A stretch of 25,220 bases of DNA from Rickettsiales bacterium (GCA_031288035.1 JAITSG010000089.1:1-25220); one strand, 5' to 3'; shown: positions 6,587-14,381, counted from the first letter of the stretch. A program made the numbers and translations. Notes: generated from the letters alone by a model not told the origin.

Positions 6587-8137
6587 ATGTTCGGGAAGTT
6601 CAAAAAATGGCCGGCCCTGGCCTGGTTCGCTATGCTCGCGGCCTGCGTACAGGACGGCGGCGGCCTGTATTACGCGAGGCCGCGAAACATAGTCCCAGTC
6701 CCGACGATGGAATACGAATACGCTCCCCTCCAACAGGAGCCGCCCGCACACCGCGGAATCCAGCCCCAGAGGCAGCGGATGTTCTCGCCCATTCCCGTAG
6801 AACGCGGAGCCGTGGAGCGGGAGACAGCGCAAGATGAGGCTTTCACCCCCGTTCCGGAATCCGTGCTGCGGGAAGCAAAAAGCGAACAAGAGCCCGAACC
6901 TGAGCATGAGCAGGAACCGGCTCAGGACGATTCCGGCAGGAAGGACAAGCTTAGGATAGCGGTGCTGGCCCCCATGAGCTCTAAATATGCCTCGGTCGGC
7001 GCAGAAATAAAGAACGCCGCGTCCATGGCTATGTTCAACGCCAAGATGGACAACGTGATAGTGCAGTTCTATGACACGGAAGGCACGGCAGATGCCGCGC
7101 GCGAAGCCATACGCCGCGCGGAGCGCGAGGGCGCGGACGTGGCCATAGGGCCCCTTCTGAAAGAAGAGGTGGAGGGCGTGAAGGACGCCGGGCCGGACAT
7201 CCCGGTAATCTCGTTCACCACCGACATAGACGCCCTGGGCCGCAACGTGTTCTCGATAGGGCACCTTATAGACAGCCAGGTCAAGCGCGTAGTCCAGTAC
7301 GCCGCATCGCAGGGGCGCAAGACCATGGCCCTAATCACCCCGGATTCCGTGTCGGGAAAATACGTCCGCAAGCGCGTCCTTTCATGGGCGGACAAATACG
7401 ACATGGACATAGCCGCCGACGAAACGTTCGAACGCAAGGGCATACCGGACCTGATCCGCAAGATAACCGATTTTGACGAGCGGGCCGAGGAATACAGGAA
7501 GTACGTGGAGGCCGTGAACGCCAGGCACGCGTACCTCTCGGAGCTCAAGGCCAACTTTCCGGAGGACTATGAAAAAGCCTTCGACGCGGAACAATATCCG
7601 TCCAGCGACGCGGAGCTAGCCGCCCTTGCGGATATCAAGGCCGAGGCCCCGAAGCGCAAGACGTTCGGCACAGCGGGCTTCGACACGGTGTTCGCCTTCG
7701 GCGACGACATAAACGACGTCATCATGATAGGGTCCATGATGATGTATTACGAGGTGCCGCAGGAAAAAATCCGGTTCATAGGCACGAACCAGCTAGACAA
7801 CCCCAAGGTGTTCCCGGAACGCGCCTTCCGGGGCGCATGGTACCCGACCGTCTCGACCAGGTACGGGCGCAAGTTCGACGACGCGTACGTCCGCTATTTC
7901 AAGGCCAGGCCCGGAAGGATAGCCTCCCTCGCATTCGACGCGATGGCCGTGGCCGCGAACATATTCAACGCGAATGGAAACATCACGGCGGGCGCCATAC
8001 TCAACCAGAACGGATGGATCGGCATCAACGGAGTATTCCGCTTCGCAACCAACGGAGAGAACGAGCGCCTGATGGACATAACGGAAATACGCGACCGACG
8101 CCCGGTAGTGGCCAGCCCGGCCGCAGGGGCGTTTTGA
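6587..8137 (+). CDS. LpoA/LppC-like penicillin-binding-protein activator lipoprotein
   Basis: 516 residues from ATG 6587, which has GAGGGG 4-5 bases upstream; ATG 6560 would add nine residues and could serve a leaderless message. Lipobox LAAC places the lipidated Cys at residue 20. A Pro/Glu/Gln-rich linker follows (repeated E-P-E and Q-E pairs, to about residue 120). Next comes a periplasmic-binding-protein fold of the Peripla_BP_6 type: KLRIAVLAPMSSKYASVG, GPLLKEEVEGV, PVISFTTD, and a second lobe with FDTVFAFGDD and IRFIGTNQLDNP. Proteins of this type activate bifunctional penicillin-binding proteins from the outer membrane. Convergent with bamB, with no gap between the stop codons. The exact PBP partner is unknown. 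Confidence 0.75.
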   Translation: MFGKFKKWPALAWFAMLAACVQDGGGLYYARPRNIVPVPTMEYEYAPLQQEPPAHRGIQPQRQRMFSPIPVERGAVERETAQDEAFTPVPESVLREAKSEQEPEPEHEQEPAQDDSGRKDKLRIAVLAPMSSKYASVGAEIKNAASMAMFNAKMDNVIVQFYDTEGTADAAREAIRRAEREGADVAIGPLLKEEVEGVKDAGPDIPVISFTTDIDALGRNVFSIGHLIDSQVKRVVQYAASQGRKTMALITPDSVSGKYVRKRVLSWADKYDMDIAADETFERKGIPDLIRKITDFDERAEEYRKYVEAVNARHAYLSELKANFPEDYEKAFDAEQYPSSDAELAALADIKAEAPKRKTFGTAGFDTVFAFGDDINDVIMIGSMMMYYEVPQEKIRFIGTNQLDNPKVFPERAFRGAWYPTVSTRYGRKFDDAYVRYFKARPGRIASLAFDAMAVAANIFNANGNITAGAILNQNGWIGINGVFRFATNGENERLMDITEIRDRRPVVASPAAGAF

Positions 8138-9367
8138 TTATCTGAACGCGAGGAGATTCCCGCCAGAGATTACGTACAGCGTCGCATCCGCCATCACCGG
8201 CGCCGCATCCACCTTGCCCGAGAGCTTCTGGCTTCCCGCGTACGCCCCGGTGTACGGGTCGTACTTCAAAAGCTCGCCGTCCGACCTGGCGACCAGCAGC
8301 CGGTTGTTGACGAGCAGGGGGCTCATGAGCACAGAATCGCCCCCCGGCACGTCGGCGCTCCAGATCACTCCGCCGGTTTCGGCCTTTACGGCCCTCAATG
8401 TCCCGCTTGAACTTACGTCGAACAGGATGCCGTTGGAAAGCGCGGGCGTGGCCCCGCCGTCCGACGGCAGGCTCCAAAGCTCGGCCCCGCTGGCCAAGTC
8501 GAGCGCGACCAGCGGGCCGGAATAGCCTTTCACGAACACCTGGCCGCCGGAAATCACCGGGTTCGCGATTATGTCGCCTATGGAGCCCACGTCTCCCACC
8601 GCCTGGCGCGACACGCGGGCCGCCCAGTTCGACCGGCCGGCCTTACCCGATACAGAATATACGTCGCCGCCGGAAAAACCCGCGATTATCCCGCCATCGG
8701 CGCAAGCCGGCGCCGAGCCCTTGAAAAACCCGAAACTATCCGGCGCGGTCCTGATTGAAAACAGCTTTTCTCCGGATCTTGCGTCAAGGGCGACCAGCTC
8801 ATCGTCGGCTGTCTTGAAGACCAGCGCGCCGCCGCATACGGCTATGGAGCTCTTCAGCTCCGCGCCGAGGTCAACCTTCCATAGCTCTCTTCCGTCGGAT
8901 TGGTCGAGCGCGGCCAGGGCCCCGGCGTTCGAAAGCGCGAAAACCCGGCCGGAATCGGCGTTCACCGCCCCGAACGATACTTTGCCTTCGGCCTCGAAGC
9001 CGCCATATCGCCACAATATTTCCCCGGTTTTCGCGTCGAGAGCGCTGACATTCAACCGCCCGTCCATCGCGAACACCTTGCCTCCGGATACGGACGGCGG
9101 ATAGAGTATCATGCTTTCGTCGCCGCTTGCCCCTATGTCCGCCTTGAATATCCTTTCAAACTCCTTCCTTCCGGCGACATGGCCGATCGAGTTGGCGGAG
9201 TTTCCGGATTCGCCCAGCCACTCCTTGTTCGCGCCCGGCCGCTCCAGCCGGACAAGACCGTCGGCAGCCGGAACCTGAGAATTCCCGAAAATCGGGACGC
9301 GCCCCCCCTTTTGCGGCGGAGTGTCGGCCGCGCATGCAGCGAGAATCAGCAACGGCAGGTATTTCAT
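8138..9367 (-). CDS. bamB: Outer-membrane assembly lipoprotein BamB
   Basis: 409 residues. Lipobox LAAC (Cys12) is followed by a beta-propeller of PQQ-type repeats, each with the G-x-[VL]-x-A-L-D-x-x-[TS]-G-x-x-L-W signature: VSALDAKTGEILWRY, AALDQSDGRELWKV, VALDARSGEKLFSI, VALDLASGAELWSL and RAVKAETGGVIWSA can be seen. BamB is the scaffold lipoprotein of the BAM complex that folds outer-membrane barrels. It is the last gene of rph-yfgM-bamB, joined to the YfgM-like gene by ATGA. The yfgM-bamB order matches enterobacteria and supports the call. The der gene that often follows is not present here. Confidence 0.9.
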   Translation of the reverse strand: MKYLPLLILAACAADTPPQKGGRVPIFGNSQVPAADGLVRLERPGANKEWLGESGNSANSIGHVAGRKEFERIFKADIGASGDESMILYPPSVSGGKVFAMDGRLNVSALDAKTGEILWRYGGFEAEGKVSFGAVNADSGRVFALSNAGALAALDQSDGRELWKVDLGAELKSSIAVCGGALVFKTADDELVALDARSGEKLFSIRTAPDSFGFFKGSAPACADGGIIAGFSGGDVYSVSGKAGRSNWAARVSRQAVGDVGSIGDIIANPVISGGQVFVKGYSGPLVALDLASGAELWSLPSDGGATPALSNGILFDVSSSGTLRAVKAETGGVIWSADVPGGDSVLMSPLLVNNRLLVARSDGELLKYDPYTGAYAGSQKLSGKVDAAPVMADATLYVISGGNLLAFR

Positions 9368-10041
9368 TTTATTTCCGAGGCAGCTATGTAGTTCCGTATA
9401 TCGGCGGCTATGGACTTGATCCCCATTGGCGCGCCATCGGCGCCGTCTATATCGTCGAGCATGGCCCTGGCGCGCGCAAACTCGCCCCTTGCCGCATACG
9501 CGGCCGCCGCGACCGCGCGGGACGTGGCGTACATGGGATCGGAGCGGCCGATTCCCAGCAGGCGCCTGAAATACCCGGCATACTCGGGATCCCGGTCGAA
9601 CGAGGGCATGGACAAGAGCTTTACGAGCGCGACATTGCCGTGCGCAGTATTGGACGCGGTTTCGTACGCGGCCTTCAGGGCCTCTATCGCCCTGGCCGCG
9701 TCCTTTCCGTCCATGCGGGCGGAATAAAGGTTCTCGTAGGCTATGTCGCGGTACCCGTATTTCGCGGCTGCGGCGAAATCGGCAAGCTCGCTTATCTTCA
9801 CGCGGCCGTCGCCTATTATGGCTTCGAATTTAGCTGCCTGCCCCATCGCGGCCCCGCGCTTGCGAGCCGTGCTTATGTTATAGCCGGCGGCGCAGGCCAG
9901 GAGCGCGACCGCGGCCAGGGCTATCCAGTATTTCCACCGGTTCCACAGGTTGCGCACGCGGTCGGCGCGCACGGCCTCGCCAACCTCACGCATGAACGCG
10001 TTCTGCTGGGATTCCTCGTACTGTTCGCGCAAAGACTTCAT
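9364..10041 (-). CDS. YfgM-like tetratricopeptide membrane protein
   Basis: 225 residues. A cytoplasmic N-terminus of about 37 residues (with RADRVRNLWNRWKYW) precedes one membrane span (38-54). A helical TPR-like periplasmic domain follows, with pairs of amphipathic helices rich in Ala, Tyr and Asp. This is the architecture of YfgM/RcsF-linked ancillary SecYEG subunits (TPR_21 family). Its position directly upstream of bamB is the same as yfgM in E. coli. It is expected to act as a translocon-associated periplasmic chaperone partner. It overlaps rph upstream and bamB downstream by 4 bp (ATGA at both junctions). Confidence 0.75.
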   Translation of the reverse strand: MKSLREQYEESQQNAFMREVGEAVRADRVRNLWNRWKYWIALAAVALLACAAGYNISTARKRGAAMGQAAKFEAIIGDGRVKISELADFAAAAKYGYRDIAYENLYSARMDGKDAARAIEALKAAYETASNTAHGNVALVKLLSMPSFDRDPEYAGYFRRLLGIGRSDPMYATSRAVAAAAYAARGEFARARAMLDDIDGADGAPMGIKSIAADIRNYIAASEIK

Positions 10042-10751
10042 ATCCCCAAGACCTCCTTTTGCAGCTTGTCGAGCTCGGCCGCGCCCTTTTTGGCAAGCGA
10101 GAGCATTTCGGCGAATTCGGAATCGTCGAACGCACCCCTTTCCGCGGTGGCCTGTATCTCTATCAGCCCGCCGGAGCCGTTTATTACGAAATTGGCGTCG
10201 GTTTCGGCCCTAGAATCCTCGGCATAGTCCAGGTCCAGCACGACGCTCCCGTTCACCTTTCCGGCCGATACGGCGGAAACGGAGCCTACCAGCGGATCAG
10301 GCCGCGTCCTGACGGCCTTCGCCCTTAGCGCGAGGCAGAGCGCTACGAACCCGCCGGTTACGGACGCCGTCCTTGTACCCCCGTCGGCCTGCAGCACGTC
10401 GCAGTCTATTATGACCTGGCGCTCGCCCAGGGCCTTCATGTCCACGCAAGAGCGCAACGCCCGGCCGACCAGCCGGCTTATCTCGAATACCCTTCCGTTC
10501 GGATGCATCTTTGCCCTGTCGCGGTCGGTCCTTACGTCGGTCGCGCGGGGCAGCATGCCGTATTCCGCGGTCACCCACCCGGTGCCGGAGCCCCGGAGGA
10601 ACGGCGGAACCTTGTTCTCAACCGTCGCCGTGCACAAAACCTTGGTGTCGCCGAACGACACCAGGCACGAACCCTCGGCCCACTTGCTTACTCCGGCCAG
10701 CAACTCGACCCGGCGGAGCGCGTTTTTTGCCCTGTCAAAACTTCTTGCCAT
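10038..10751 (-). CDS. rph: Ribonuclease PH
   Basis: 237 residues, close to the family length of about 240. RNase PH is a phosphorolytic 3'-5' exonuclease that trims tRNA 3' ends. Family marks are RSFDRAKNALR at the start, GDTKVLCTATVE, the FLRGSGTGWVTAEYGMLPRAT segment, GRVFEISRLVGRALRSCVD (basic RNA-binding helix) and VIDCDVLQADGGTRTASVTGG in the phosphate/catalytic region. ATG 10751 has AGGAAAAGG upstream. It is the first gene of the rph-yfgM-bamB operon, with a promoter whose -10 box overlaps that of the divergent zapA operon. Confidence 0.96.
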   Translation of the reverse strand: MARSFDRAKNALRRVELLAGVSKWAEGSCLVSFGDTKVLCTATVENKVPPFLRGSGTGWVTAEYGMLPRATDVRTDRDRAKMHPNGRVFEISRLVGRALRSCVDMKALGERQVIIDCDVLQADGGTRTASVTGGFVALCLALRAKAVRTRPDPLVGSVSAVSAGKVNGSVVLDLDYAEDSRAETDANFVINGSGGLIEIQATAERGAFDDSEFAEMLSLAKKGAAELDKLQKEVLGI

Positions 10752-10773
10752 TTGAAACGCCTTTTCCTATAAT
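10745..10773 (+). promoter_or_regulatory. Promoter of the zapA operon
   Basis: TTGCCA (10745-10750), 17 bp, TATAAT (10768-10773). Its -35 box and the first spacer base overlap the first codons of rph on the other strand, and its -10 overlaps the rph -10. Confidence 0.6.
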
Positions 10774-10800
10774 CCTACAAAAGGTTGCGGGAAAAGGCAA
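10772..10800 (-). promoter_or_regulatory. rph promoter
   Basis: On the minus strand TTGCCT (10800-10795), 17 bp, TAGGAT (10777-10772), 20 bases before the rph ATG. It shares two base pairs with the -10 of the divergent promoter, so the two cannot be open at the same time. Confidence 0.55.
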
Positions 10801-10801
10801 G

Positions 10802-11044
10802 ATGTTAATTGACGCCATCAAAAAGCTCGAAGACGCGGCGAGCGAGCTCATGTACAGCTCGGAACTCATGATTTCAAGGCACCGGGCGATGGCCGTCGCG
10901 TCCGGCGACGCCGCGGAGGCGCAAAGGAAGCTCGGCATTCTCGAATCCGACATGGCCCGTGAACGGGAAAGGCGCGAAAAGGCCGCAAGGGAAATAGATT
11001 CCCTCATATCCGAAATAGAAAGGGCGGAAGATGGCGACGCTTGA
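10802..11044 (+). CDS. Small coiled-coil protein upstream of zapA (DUF4164-like)
   Basis: 80 residues from ATG 10802 with GGAAAAGG upstream. The product is almost wholly alpha-helical with heptad-like spacing (MLIDAIKKLEDAASEL, then ESDMARERERREKAAREIDSL within a charged coiled coil) and has no signal peptide. A short coiled-coil protein of this kind precedes zapA in many alphaproteobacteria (DUF4164 type). A ZapB-like role, binding ZapA at the Z ring, is plausible but not shown by sequence. It overlaps zapA by 14 bases, so the two are probably translationally coupled. Confidence 0.65.
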   Translation: MLIDAIKKLEDAASELMYSSELMISRHRAMAVASGDAAEAQRKLGILESDMARERERREKAAREIDSLISEIERAEDGDA

Positions 11045-11360
11045 TTTCACCATAAACGCCAAGCCCTATTCGGTGGACGTCCCCATAGGACAGGAAGCCC
11101 CGATACGCGCCTTGGTGTCGCAAATAGACGCGAAGGCCCGGGAATTCGCCGCCGCGTTCGGCGACGTGGACAGCGAAACCCTGCTCCTGATGGTGGCGAT
11201 ATACTCGATGATGGACCTCAACCGCATGAAGGCGCGGCTGCCCGAGCTAGAAAAAACCGCGGCGGACAACGCGGCGGCGGAGGCGGCCATAGCCTCCATC
11301 GCGCGCAAGCTGGCCAACACGAACGCAAAGATGAACGAACTGATGGAAGGCAAGACATGA
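11031..11360 (+). CDS. zapA: Cell division protein ZapA
   Basis: 109 residues. ZapA crosslinks FtsZ protofilaments at the division ring. The N-terminal globular domain reads LDFTINAKPYSVDVPIGQE, followed by the helix with IDAKAREFAAAFGDVDSETLLLMVAIYSMMDL, which matches the conserved dimer region. A C-terminal coiled coil rich in Ala and Lys follows (to about residue 105). It sits in an operon with the small coiled-coil gene before it and the Mic60/HemX-like gene after it, the latter joined by ATGA. 6S RNA, which often lies next to zapA, is not seen here. Confidence 0.85.
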   Translation: MATLDFTINAKPYSVDVPIGQEAPIRALVSQIDAKAREFAAAFGDVDSETLLLMVAIYSMMDLNRMKARLPELEKTAADNAAAEAAIASIARKLANTNAKMNELMEGKT

Positions 11361-12262
11361 AGAAGAACGCAAAGAACGAACAGGCAGAACACAAGCCCGG
11401 GGGCCGCAGCCGCGGACACGGCGTGCTGGTGCTCCTTGGCATAGCCCTCCTGGTGTTCGCAGGATGGGGCGCCTCGCTCGTGATAATAGAGATGAAGGAA
11501 CAGCGCGACGCGACCATCGAACTGCGCGCCGATCTGTTCAAGTCGAAGCAGGCGAACGACGACGCCCTGAACCAGGCCATAGAAAAAGCCCTGAAGGACG
11601 TGCGCGCGGAAATAAAGGAGGATATGGCCGGACTTTCCGCCCGGGTGGACGAATCAATCGCCGGGCTGAAGCGCGGCGTGGTGTCGCGCGGCGAAATGGA
11701 CGACGCCCTTTCCCGCGTGAAGTCGCTCGAAGACTTCAACCGCTCGGCCCGCGGCGCGAACCTGGTGGCCCTCAGCGCGACCCTGATACTCAAGGAACGC
11801 GCGATGTCCGGCGCGCCTTTCGCGGACCTGGCTGCCTCTGTCGCGAACCCAGAGATAGCGAAGTTCGCCGAAACCGGGGTCAAGTCGCCTTTGGCCCTCG
11901 CCCGCGAGTTCGACGCCCTAGCCCCTGAAATATCGGTAGCCGCGGCCGGCGGCCCGTCGAACGGATTCTTCCGCTGGCTCAAGTCCATAATACACGTGCG
12001 GCGGATCGATGCCGCCGGGGACGAAACCTCGGCCGATGGAATCATCGCGAAAACGGCCGGGTTCCTGGCCTCGCTCGATCTGGCCGCCGCCTATGCCGAG
12101 TTCGCGAAAATTAAGGATGTTTCCGCCATGGCATACGCCGCGGGCGAAAAATGGCACGGCGAGCTTGGCGACGCCGCGACGCTAGGCGCCGAGATAGACA
12201 AGATGGTGGGCGCTTCGCTGAAGATCGTCAAATCATTCGAAAAAAGCGGGGCCGAAAAATGA
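11357..12262 (+). CDS. Mic60/HemX-like inner-membrane protein
   Basis: 301 residues. A basic cytoplasmic N-terminus is followed by one membrane span (about 22-44), a coiled coil (about 45-120, with Asp/Ala/Lys heptads) and a helical C-terminal domain. This is the layout of alphaproteobacterial mitofilin homologues (COG4223, earlier called HemX-like), which shape intracytoplasmic or envelope membranes. The next gene encodes a HemY-type membrane domain, and the mic60-hemY order is conserved in alphaproteobacteria, which is the main support. The family call rests on architecture and neighbour; sequence motifs in this family are weak. Overlaps zapA and hemY-like by 4 bp each. Confidence 0.55.
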   Translation: MKKNAKNEQAEHKPGGRSRGHGVLVLLGIALLVFAGWGASLVIIEMKEQRDATIELRADLFKSKQANDDALNQAIEKALKDVRAEIKEDMAGLSARVDESIAGLKRGVVSRGEMDDALSRVKSLEDFNRSARGANLVALSATLILKERAMSGAPFADLAASVANPEIAKFAETGVKSPLALAREFDALAPEISVAAAGGPSNGFFRWLKSIIHVRRIDAAGDETSADGIIAKTAGFLASLDLAAAYAEFAKIKDVSAMAYAAGEKWHGELGDAATLGAEIDKMVGASLKIVKSFEKSGAEK

Positions 12263-12489
12263 AATTCTTCGCAGCCCTCGCAATCCTGACCGCCGCGCTG
12301 GCAACCCTGGCCCAAGATCTGGGCGCGGTGAGGGTCGTGTGGCGCGGCTTCGAGATCCGCACCAACGCCCTAGTTGCGGCGGCGATATCCTGGGCCCTCG
12401 TGGAGGCGATCATACTGTCCCTGAAGCTCGGGCGCAAGGCCTTCAAAAGGCGCCGCAAGCGCGGCGAGGAAGCCCAGGAAAATGCATGA
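12259..12489 (+). CDS. HemY N-terminal membrane domain only (truncated HemY)
   Basis: 76 residues. Two membrane spans (about 2-18 and 37-57) flank a short loop with LGAVRVVWRGFEIRTNA, the pattern of the HemY N-terminal domain (dpGyV-x-hxWrGyxhxTs). A strongly basic tail KRRRKRG follows. Normal HemY has about 300 more residues of TPR repeats after this point; here the frame ends and the uracil-DNA glycosylase gene begins 8 bases before the stop. Either the TPR part was lost or a minimal form is used. It probably still sits in the inner membrane with the Mic60-like protein. HemY's link to heme synthesis is historical and does not prove an enzyme role. Confidence 0.6.
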   Translation: MKFFAALAILTAALATLAQDLGAVRVVWRGFEIRTNALVAAAISWALVEAIILSLKLGRKAFKRRRKRGEEAQENA

Positions 12490-13063
12490 AGAACTCGACG
12501 CGGTGCGCAGGAGGTGCGATTGCTGCGCCAAATGCCCCCTGTCGCGCGGCAGGACGCAGGCCGTGTTTTCGGATGGAATGCCCAACAACAAGCTTATGCT
12601 CATAGGCGAGGCCCCGGGATTCTATGAAGACCAGCAAGGCAAGCCGTTCGTAGGGAAATCGGGGCAGCTGCTCGACAAGATATTCGAATCGGCCGGGCTT
12701 ATGCGTCGCTCGCACGTCTATATATGCAACACCGTGAAGTGCAGGCCGCCGGAAAACCGCGACCCGTCGCCGGAGGAAACGTCCGCGTGCCGCGAATACC
12801 TAGACGCGCAGATAGAAATACTGAAGCCCCGAATAATAATCCTGTGCGGGAAGGTCGCGGCGAACGCCATGCTGCCGGACAACATCCTCGGCATCACGCG
12901 CGTACGGGGCAGATGGTTCGACGGGCCGTACGGCGCCAGGATGATGCCGATATTCCACCCGGCATACCTGCTTCGCAACGAATCGCGCGAGGAGGGCTCT
13001 CCGAAATGGCTTATGTGGCAGGACATACAGGCAATCAAGAAAGCCTACGACGAGCTTGGCTGA
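12482..13063 (+). CDS. Family 4 uracil-DNA glycosylase (4Fe-4S)
   Basis: 193 residues. It removes uracil from DNA. Four cluster Cys can be assigned: Cys15 and Cys18 in CCAKCPL, Cys87 in CNTVKCRPPENR and Cys103 in SACREYL (spacing x15 between the last two, as in the family). The active-site motif GEAPGFYEDQQGKPFVG begins at residue 42, and HPAYLLRN is the second catalytic motif. KLMLIGEAPG is also characteristic. Its ATG lies 8 bases inside the hemY-like gene, so it belongs to the same transcript from 10802. It has no helicase or nuclease neighbour, so housekeeping base-excision repair is the likely role. Confidence 0.93.
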   Translation: MHEELDAVRRRCDCCAKCPLSRGRTQAVFSDGMPNNKLMLIGEAPGFYEDQQGKPFVGKSGQLLDKIFESAGLMRRSHVYICNTVKCRPPENRDPSPEETSACREYLDAQIEILKPRIIILCGKVAANAMLPDNILGITRVRGRWFDGPYGARMMPIFHPAYLLRNESREEGSPKWLMWQDIQAIKKAYDELG

Positions 13064-13074
13064 GCCCGGCCCCC

Positions 13075-13611
13075 TTAAAAATCCCCGTAGGAGCGGCAGG
13101 GCGCGAATTTCGCATGCAGGCCGTGACGGTTCTTGTACTCGTCGACCAGACCGTCGATCTTCATGGCCTTGTCCGGGTCGTAATCCCCGGTTCGCTTGCA
13201 GTAATGGCAGCCTATGTTCGAGTTTATGGCATGCCCCACGCATAAATTATCGCCTTCGCTAAGGTGATGGGGACAATATTCAGGGCAGTCCTCTATTTCG
13301 CCATACTCCCTGTTCCACGACCTGTACGCAAGGCGTCCTATGAAGTCCGCCCGCGCCCCATGGTCGAACTCCTCCGGCAAATCCCCGGCCTTTACGCGCG
13401 AAATAAAGATCCAAGACAGAATCCTTACGTGAACCGGCGTCTTCGGCAGTATCCTTATGTCATGCGTGCCCGGCCGCTGTCCCGCAAGCCCGGCCGTCGT
13501 GTCGCGCGTGGCCATAAGACTCCTGGCGAGATCGCTCCCGTCCTGTTCGACTGCCTTGCGCATTTCCGATACGCTTATGTCCCTTACGGGCTGGGTCCTA
13601 CCTTTTGTCAT
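13075..13611 (-). CDS. Unknown Cys/His-rich protein
   Basis: 178 residues, with GGAG seven bases before the ATG. No signal peptide and no recognised family. The C-terminal half carries a dense Cys/His cluster: CPEYCPHH, then CVGH, then GCHYCKR, and a last Cys in APCRSYGDF. The spacing (C-x3-C-x-H-H, C-x2-H, C-x2-C) suggests bound zinc or an iron-sulfur cluster. The N-terminal half is basic and Arg-rich and may contact nucleic acid. The gene is monocistronic with its own promoter, ends 11 bases from the convergent UDG stop and is followed by no clear terminator. Function unknown. Confidence 0.7.
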   Translation of the reverse strand: MTKGRTQPVRDISVSEMRKAVEQDGSDLARSLMATRDTTAGLAGQRPGTHDIRILPKTPVHVRILSWIFISRVKAGDLPEEFDHGARADFIGRLAYRSWNREYGEIEDCPEYCPHHLSEGDNLCVGHAINSNIGCHYCKRTGDYDPDKAMKIDGLVDEYKNRHGLHAKFAPCRSYGDF

Positions 13612-13636
13612 GTTTCGCCTCCATTACCCAATGCGC

Positions 13637-13665
13637 ATTCTATAAGGATGCAGCCCGGATTTCAA
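13637..13665 (-). promoter_or_regulatory. Promoter of the Cys/His-rich gene
   Basis: On the minus strand TTGAAA (13665-13660), 17 bp, TAGAAT (13642-13637), 25 bases before the ATG. It lies between tRNA-Ser and the gene. Confidence 0.55.
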
Positions 13666-13720
13666 GGACAAATTCCGGACGGCTATACGGCCCGGACGTT
13701 AAGGAAGCGCGGAAAATCAA

Positions 13721-13808
13721 TGGCGGAAGGGGGGGGATTCGAACCCCCGGTAGGTTGCCCTACGCACGCTTTCCAAGCGTGTGCATTCGACCGCTCTGCC
13801 ACCCTTCC
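13721..13808 (-). tRNA. tRNA-Ser (anticodon GGA)
   Basis: 88 bases on the minus strand with encoded CCA. Acceptor GGAAGGG pairs with CCCTTCC. The anticodon stem CACGC/GCGTG encloses TTGGAAA (anticodon GGA, reading TCC and TCT). A long variable arm (TAGGGCAACCTA) marks it as a serine tRNA. The T loop TTCGAAT is canonical. Confidence 0.95.
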
Positions 13809-13818
13809 GGCCGCCGCT

Positions 13819-13847
13819 ATGTTAGATTGGTACAAGACGAAAGTCAA
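13819..13847 (-). promoter_or_regulatory. tRNA-Ser promoter
   Basis: On the minus strand TTGACT (13847-13842), 17 bp, TAACAT (13824-13819), about 10 bases before the mature tRNA 5' end. Confidence 0.55.
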
Positions 13848-13877
13848 TCAAAAGAACCGGTGCCTCCCAAGCGCCAG

Positions 13878-14381
13878 TCACTTGATTTTGGACATCCGTT
13901 TGCTCAAGATCTCCCGCTTCGCAGGATCTTTTTCATCCACCCTCTTTTCATATAATCTTATGTATTCTTTCCACTGCTTTACCAGGATTTTCTGTTTCGC
14001 AGGGTCTTTCTCGTTTGCCGCTTTTTTGAACAGGCGGGCGCTTTTATCCATATGCTCGATTGCTTCGGACGTCGCCTTCTGTATGTTCTCCTTGCATTCC
14101 CGCGCCGCGTCATCCATCCCGTCCTGTATGCCATCGGCCCATTTGCGCATGCCGTCTTTGGCTTCTTCCTTCAGGATATAGAAATATTCGAGTTTTGCTT
14201 TGGGAGGCCCGGCTTGGGGAAGTATTTCAAGCTGTTTTTTCGTCATCTCGGCCAATACCTCGGCCAGCTTCATATACATGCCCCTGTCGATCGGGAGGTT
14301 TATTTCTCGGCTTACAGCCTCTAGCGAGTTCATTGGCGCGTCCATTTTTTCGGGCGCGGGCGTATTGCTTTTCTGCTTCAT
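13878..14381 (-). CDS. Unknown helical protein with a C-terminal duplicated motif
   Basis: 167 residues, Lys/Glu-rich, mostly alpha-helical, with no signal peptide or membrane span. Residues 118-137 (FKKAANEKDPAKQKILVKQW) and 144-163 (YEKRVDEKDPAKREILSKRM) are two copies of one unit with a 26-residue period; the second copy ends the protein. A TATAAT on the minus strand (14401-14396) lies 14 bases before the ATG, with AAGG between, so the leader would be very short; I cannot find a good -35. Function unknown. Basic repeated helices could bind nucleic acid or another helical protein. Confidence 0.65.
   Translation of the reverse strand: MKQKSNTPAPEKMDAPMNSLEAVSREINLPIDRGMYMKLAEVLAEMTKKQLEILPQAGPPKAKLEYFYILKEEAKDGMRKWADGIQDGMDDAARECKENIQKATSEAIEHMDKSARLFKKAANEKDPAKQKILVKQWKEYIRLYEKRVDEKDPAKREILSKRMSKIK

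Noticed and set aside
13729..13737. Run of G as a possible phase-variable tract
   Set aside because: It is the T-stem and acceptor of tRNA-Ser and is explained by base pairing.
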